In this document: in pieces, positions 60,651 to 64,000 of the stretch
Position numbering within the stretch: position 1 is the stretch's first letter
How the letters are laid out: the number at the start of each line of letters is the position of its first letter
NCBI RefSeq assembly: GCF_900167905.1
Contig: NZ_FUYZ01000001.1
Location: forward strand, 1-64,000
DNA length: 64,000 bases
From: Soonwooa buanensis
GTDB taxonomy: Bacteria > Bacteroidota > Bacteroidia > Flavobacteriales > Weeksellaceae
Direction: 5' to 3'
Program-made: the position numbers and the translations under genes
The notes under the pieces: model-generated
The model's input: the letters and a program-made list of their open reading frames with translations, nothing else
What the model was told of the DNA's origin: nothing
The model's database searches: none

Positions 60651-63600
60651 ATGAAAAAACATTACGTTCTTGCAAAGTTATTAATGACTGCTGTAACGCT
60701 TCCCATGATTGGAAAAGCTCAAAATCTTGTTCATTATTGGAATTTTAACAACAACTCAACAGAAGCCACAATAAAAACGCCGACTTATACGGTTGGCGGC
60801 GCAACTTTAACCAATGTTAATACAGCCAATAGTTTGATTGATTTTGCTGGGGGAACTGGACAAAATTTCAATACTGAAAATCTAAACGCTAGAAATAACG
60901 ATCCTTCGGGAACGCATCTTCGTTTTAACAACCCAATTGGTGGTAGTCTGGTATTTGCCTTGCCAACAATTAATTATAAAAACAATGTTGTAAAATTCAC
61001 GACACGTCGTTCTGGTTCTGGCGCTGGTACGCAAACTTGGTTCTACTCTACTGACGGAACCAATTACACGCAATTCTCGACAGTTGCGCCACAAGATGGA
61101 AATCCGCAATTGATTACTTTAGACTTCTCAAACATCCAAGAAGTTAACAACAACCCCAATTTTAAATTAAAAGTTGAATTCGCAAAAGGTCCAGGTGGCG
61201 AGGTTGGTAACAACAGATTCGATAACTTTACGTTAGATGCAATAACGATGGGCGGCGCGGACACAACTGCTCCGACAGTTAGTATTCTTCCCGCAAATAA
61301 TGCGACGAATATTTCTACAAATTTCCAACCTGTAATTTCGTTTAACGAAAATGTTAGAAACATTGACAATTCTCCCATCACTGCTGCTTCCGCTCAAAAC
61401 CTTGTTGAACTAAAAGAAACGGACGCTTCGGGTGCCGCGATTCCTTTTACGACGACATTCGTTGATAATAAAATAAGCATCATACCAACATCTGCGCTTA
61501 AAACAAATCAAAAATATTATGTTGCATTAAAAGCAAATGTAATCGAAGATGAAAGTGACAACGCAGTAACTTCTATTTCGACAACAAGCTTTACAACGGG
61601 TTCTAGCAGTATTTCGTTTGATAAAAATTTCCAAAAAGTAAAAGAAGATGAAGGGCAAGTTTCTATTAAATTAAAAGTTACGAATCCTACCACTTCTAGT
61701 ATTGATTTGGTTTTAAAACCAAACTCATTTAATACAGCTAATCAAAATGATTTCACGTTCCAAAGTCAGCGAGTAGATATCACGCCGAATCAAACCGATT
61801 ATATCATTAATATTCCGATTATTGACGATAACGAAAAAGAACAAGAAGCAGAATATTTTGTACTCGGACTCGAAAACGCCAATGGCATACAAATAACTGG
61901 TGAAGCAACAAATACAGTGTACATCATTGATAACGATAATCCAATTGCACAACCTAACAAACAGATTGAACTTAATTATCTTTTAAGTTTTGATCCTTCG
62001 GGAACTAACAATAGTTCGACAGAAATTGTTGTTCATGATAAAGCGACACAACGTTTGTTCACAATTAGCGCATTGTCTGATGTTTTTGATATTATTGATT
62101 TTAGTAATCCAACGACGCCAAACGTCATCAAAACAGTTGATATGAAATCCTACGGTGGAATTACCAGTATTGCTGTTAAAAACGGAATATTAGCCGTTGC
62201 TTCACCAAACGCAAATCCTCAATTAAACGGAAGTGTCGTATTTTTTGACATCAACGGGAATTTCTTAAAACAAGTTGAAGTTGGCGCTTTACCAGATATG
62301 GTGACCTTTACGCATGATGGAACTAAAATCTTGACAGCAAATGAAGGCGAACCGAATAACGACTATAGCGTAGATCCAGAAGGTTCTATAAGTATTATCG
62401 ACATATCGAACGGTATTGCAAATCTTACTCAAAATCAGGTTAAAACTTTAGGTTTTACACAATATAATAGTCAAGAAACACAACTGTTAGCATCAGGAAT
62501 TAGAAAAGTAAAATCTACAAGCACACTATCGCAAGATTTTGAACCTGAATATATTAGTATTTCAGAAGATTCTAAAAAAGCTTTTGTTTCACTTCAAGAG
62601 AATAATGCCATTGTAGAAGTAGATTTATCAACACTAGAAATTTCGAAACTGTGGCCTCTTGGCAAAAAAGATATGAGTCTTCCAGGAAATGGTTTTGATG
62701 CTTCGGACAATAACGGCGAAATACTTATCGCAAATTGGCCTGTGAAAAGTTACTACACGCCAGACGCTATCCAAACTTACAACATCAACGGAACCAATTA
62801 TATTGTAACAGCTAATGAAGGTGATGAGAGAGATTTATCAGGTTTTAGCGAAAGAACGACGGTTGGCGCAAACAATTATGCTTTGGATACCGATATTTTC
62901 CCGAATGCTTCTGTCCTGAAATTATCGCACAACTTAGGTAGATTCCGTACAACCAGCGTTAACGGAAACCTAGATAGCGACGCTGCTTATGAAGAAATCA
63001 ATTCTATGGGAGCAAGATCTTTCTCAATCTTCAATGCAGATACGCAAAGTTTGGTATTTGACAGTGGCGACCATTTCGAACGTTATACAGCGCAGTACAA
63101 ACCAGAACTTTTCAATTCTGATAATGAAAGTAACTCGCCAAAGTCGAGAAGTCGCGCAAAAGGTCCAGAACCTGAAGGCGTAACTTTGGCTAAAATTGGA
63201 AACGAAACATTTGCATTCATTACTTTAGAAAGAACAGGTGGCGTTATGGTCTATAACATTTCTAATCCTCAAGCGCCACAATTCGTAGATTATAAAAATC
63301 CACGTTCTAGTTCTGCTTTCGCAGGTGATAACGGTCCAGAAGGCATCACTTTTATCCCAGCTGAAAATACAACAACTGGAAAAGCTTATGTGATTGTTGC
63401 AAACGAAATCAGCGGAACTTTGTCTATCTACGAAGTTCTAAATACTGCAACTTTGGATAACAATGAGATTTCAAAATCGAAAACATTTGTCGCTTTCCCA
63501 AATCCCGTAACTAAAGGTCAAACGATGTATTTCAACAGAAAAGCAGATTTCAAAATTTATAATATGTCTGGACAACTTGTTAAAGAAGGACAATCTGCAT

Positions 63601-63686
63601 TAACCGTAGATACAACAAATTTTGCAACTGGCGTTTATGTTTTGAAAACTAACGAAGGCGATGTTACACGTTTTATCGTAAAATAA
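60651..63686 (+). CDS. Large T9SS protein with choice-of-anchor I beta-propeller
   Basis: A 1011-residue secreted protein. Signal peptide near residue 24 (MIGKAQ). Order: N-terminal beta-sandwich (about 25-200), a Big_5-like Ig domain (TAPTVSILPANNATNISTNF, about 205-315), a Calx-beta-like domain (FQKVKEDEGQVSIKLKVTN, about 325-430), then a beta-propeller of the choice-of-anchor I type (about 440-930), with TANEGEPNNDYSVDPEGSI and VTANEGDERDLSGFSE. A T9SS type A sorting domain ends it (AFPNPVTKGQTMYFNRKADF). Related proteins are linked to alkaline phosphatase activity; here that is only suggestive. Confidence 0.9.
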   Translation: MKKHYVLAKLLMTAVTLPMIGKAQNLVHYWNFNNNSTEATIKTPTYTVGGATLTNVNTANSLIDFAGGTGQNFNTENLNARNNDPSGTHLRFNNPIGGSLVFALPTINYKNNVVKFTTRRSGSGAGTQTWFYSTDGTNYTQFSTVAPQDGNPQLITLDFSNIQEVNNNPNFKLKVEFAKGPGGEVGNNRFDNFTLDAITMGGADTTAPTVSILPANNATNISTNFQPVISFNENVRNIDNSPITAASAQNLVELKETDASGAAIPFTTTFVDNKISIIPTSALKTNQKYYVALKANVIEDESDNAVTSISTTSFTTGSSSISFDKNFQKVKEDEGQVSIKLKVTNPTTSSIDLVLKPNSFNTANQNDFTFQSQRVDITPNQTDYIINIPIIDDNEKEQEAEYFVLGLENANGIQITGEATNTVYIIDNDNPIAQPNKQIELNYLLSFDPSGTNNSSTEIVVHDKATQRLFTISALSDVFDIIDFSNPTTPNVIKTVDMKSYGGITSIAVKNGILAVASPNANPQLNGSVVFFDINGNFLKQVEVGALPDMVTFTHDGTKILTANEGEPNNDYSVDPEGSISIIDISNGIANLTQNQVKTLGFTQYNSQETQLLASGIRKVKSTSTLSQDFEPEYISISEDSKKAFVSLQENNAIVEVDLSTLEISKLWPLGKKDMSLPGNGFDASDNNGEILIANWPVKSYYTPDAIQTYNINGTNYIVTANEGDERDLSGFSERTTVGANNYALDTDIFPNASVLKLSHNLGRFRTTSVNGNLDSDAAYEEINSMGARSFSIFNADTQSLVFDSGDHFERYTAQYKPELFNSDNESNSPKSRSRAKGPEPEGVTLAKIGNETFAFITLERTGGVMVYNISNPQAPQFVDYKNPRSSSAFAGDNGPEGITFIPAENTTTGKAYVIVANEISGTLSIYEVLNTATLDNNEISKSKTFVAFPNPVTKGQTMYFNRKADFKIYNMSGQLVKEGQSALTVDTTNFATGVYVLKTNEGDVTRFIVK

Positions 63687-63708
63687 TATTATAAAATTTT
63701 AAATAATC

Positions 63709-63737
63709 AAAGCCCGCCTTTTGGTGGGCTTTTCGTT
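63709..63737 (+). terminator. Terminator after the large T9SS gene
   Basis: AAAGCCCGCC-ttt-TGGTGGGCTTTT hairpin and T-rich tail. Confidence 0.88.
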
Positions 63738-63841
63738 TTTAAATATGAATATCAAGCGATATCCTTACATCTTAAAGAATAATATTTTTAAGTCAAAAAA
63801 ATATTAAAGAATATTTTAAAACGATTAATTAAAAAAAGATT

Positions 63842-64000
63842 TCAAATCATTAATCCATGGATATTTTTGACTTCGGCCATCACAAAAGTACTGTGTGTGC
63901 TGCCAATCGAATCCACCGAACCCAGCTTATTAAAAACAAAATCTTGGTAATGCTTCATATCTCTGACTTGGACTTTTAGCAAGAAATCGTAATCACCAGA
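63842..64000 (-). CDS. Lrp/AsnC-family regulator (partial, C-terminal part)
   Basis: The last 52 codons of a minus-strand gene are visible, ending at 63842. The frame reads SGDYDFLLKVQVRDMKHYQD, then FVFNKLGSVDSIGSTHSTFV and MAEVKNIHGLMI. This is the RAM (ligand-binding) domain of Lrp/AsnC regulators, in which the GDYDF motif and the STFVM strand are typical. The DNA-binding part lies past the right edge. Amino-acid-responsive regulation is expected. Confidence 0.88.
   Translation of the reverse strand, partial: SGDYDFLLKVQVRDMKHYQDFVFNKLGSVDSIGSTHSTFVMAEVKNIHGLMI

Overview
The window comes from a low-GC member of the Flavobacteriales, most like Chryseobacterium and relatives (Weeksellaceae). 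The evidence is several type IX secretion (T9SS) C-terminal sorting domains, two GLPGLI-family proteins, promoters of the Bacteroidetes TAnnTTTG type, a bacteroidetal methylmalonyl-CoA mutase small subunit, an archaeal/eukaryal-type prolyl-tRNA synthetase, and three copies of an intergenic repeat I associate with that group. The genus is an inference.

Region 1, positions 1-9240, is an accessory island that reads as an integron-type gene-cassette array. At least eleven cassettes, one cut by the window edge, all have their genes on the minus strand. They are separated by ten 191-195 bp imperfectly palindromic repeats with attC architecture: RYYYAAC and GTTRRRY outer boxes, paired inner boxes GTATTGGC/GCCAATAC, and a long folded centre. 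The two ends of every complete cassette are inverted complements of each other over at least 10 bp, as expected for cassettes excised and inserted as circles. Cargo includes YefM-YoeB and PIN-type toxin-antitoxin pairs, a DUF6364-type antitoxin, a PD-(D/E)XK-like protein, a membrane protein resembling the TRADD-N-associated family, secreted proteins and unknowns. No integrase gene lies in the window. The array ends at about 9217-9239 in an attI-like spot, directly downstream of a LytTR regulator gene.

Region 2, 9480-29000, is mostly chromosomal housekeeping: a LytS/LytTR-type two-component pair, a CPBP protease, tandem GLPGLI proteins, metG, secreted proteins, etfBA, a short-chain dehydrogenase, an M20 dipeptidase, an operon udk - divIC/ftsB-like - methylmalonyl-CoA mutase small subunit - methyltransferase, a SanA/YdcF-like protein and a PaaE-like reductase.

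Region 3, 29000-38700, has a TlpA-like lipoprotein, a FecCD-type ABC importer (permease and ATPase), then a fatty-acid beta-oxidation operon: MarR regulator, FadB-like fusion, thiolase, acyl-CoA dehydrogenase. A 12-bp palindrome overlaps the -33 region of the marR promoter. The same palindrome lies at the same spacing upstream of etfB 12 kb away, which suggests one regulator controls beta-oxidation and its electron acceptor. Two different four-helix-bundle genes sit between the fad genes, each enclosed by inverted repeats.

Region 4, 38700-64000, has an AraC regulator with a divergent aldo/keto reductase, an RCC1-like T9SS adhesin, a K+ channel, a DUF4377 lipoprotein, an unusual DUF937-OmpA fusion, proS, a Gly/Tyr/Asn-rich lipoprotein, a FadL-like porin, a HopJ-family protein, a nucleoside permease, a bifunctional-nuclease-family protein, an AraC-linked tripartite efflux operon (TolC, EmrA-like, EmrB-like), an acyltransferase, a very large T9SS protein and a partial Lrp/AsnC regulator. 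No rRNA, tRNA, transposase or CRISPR array was seen.
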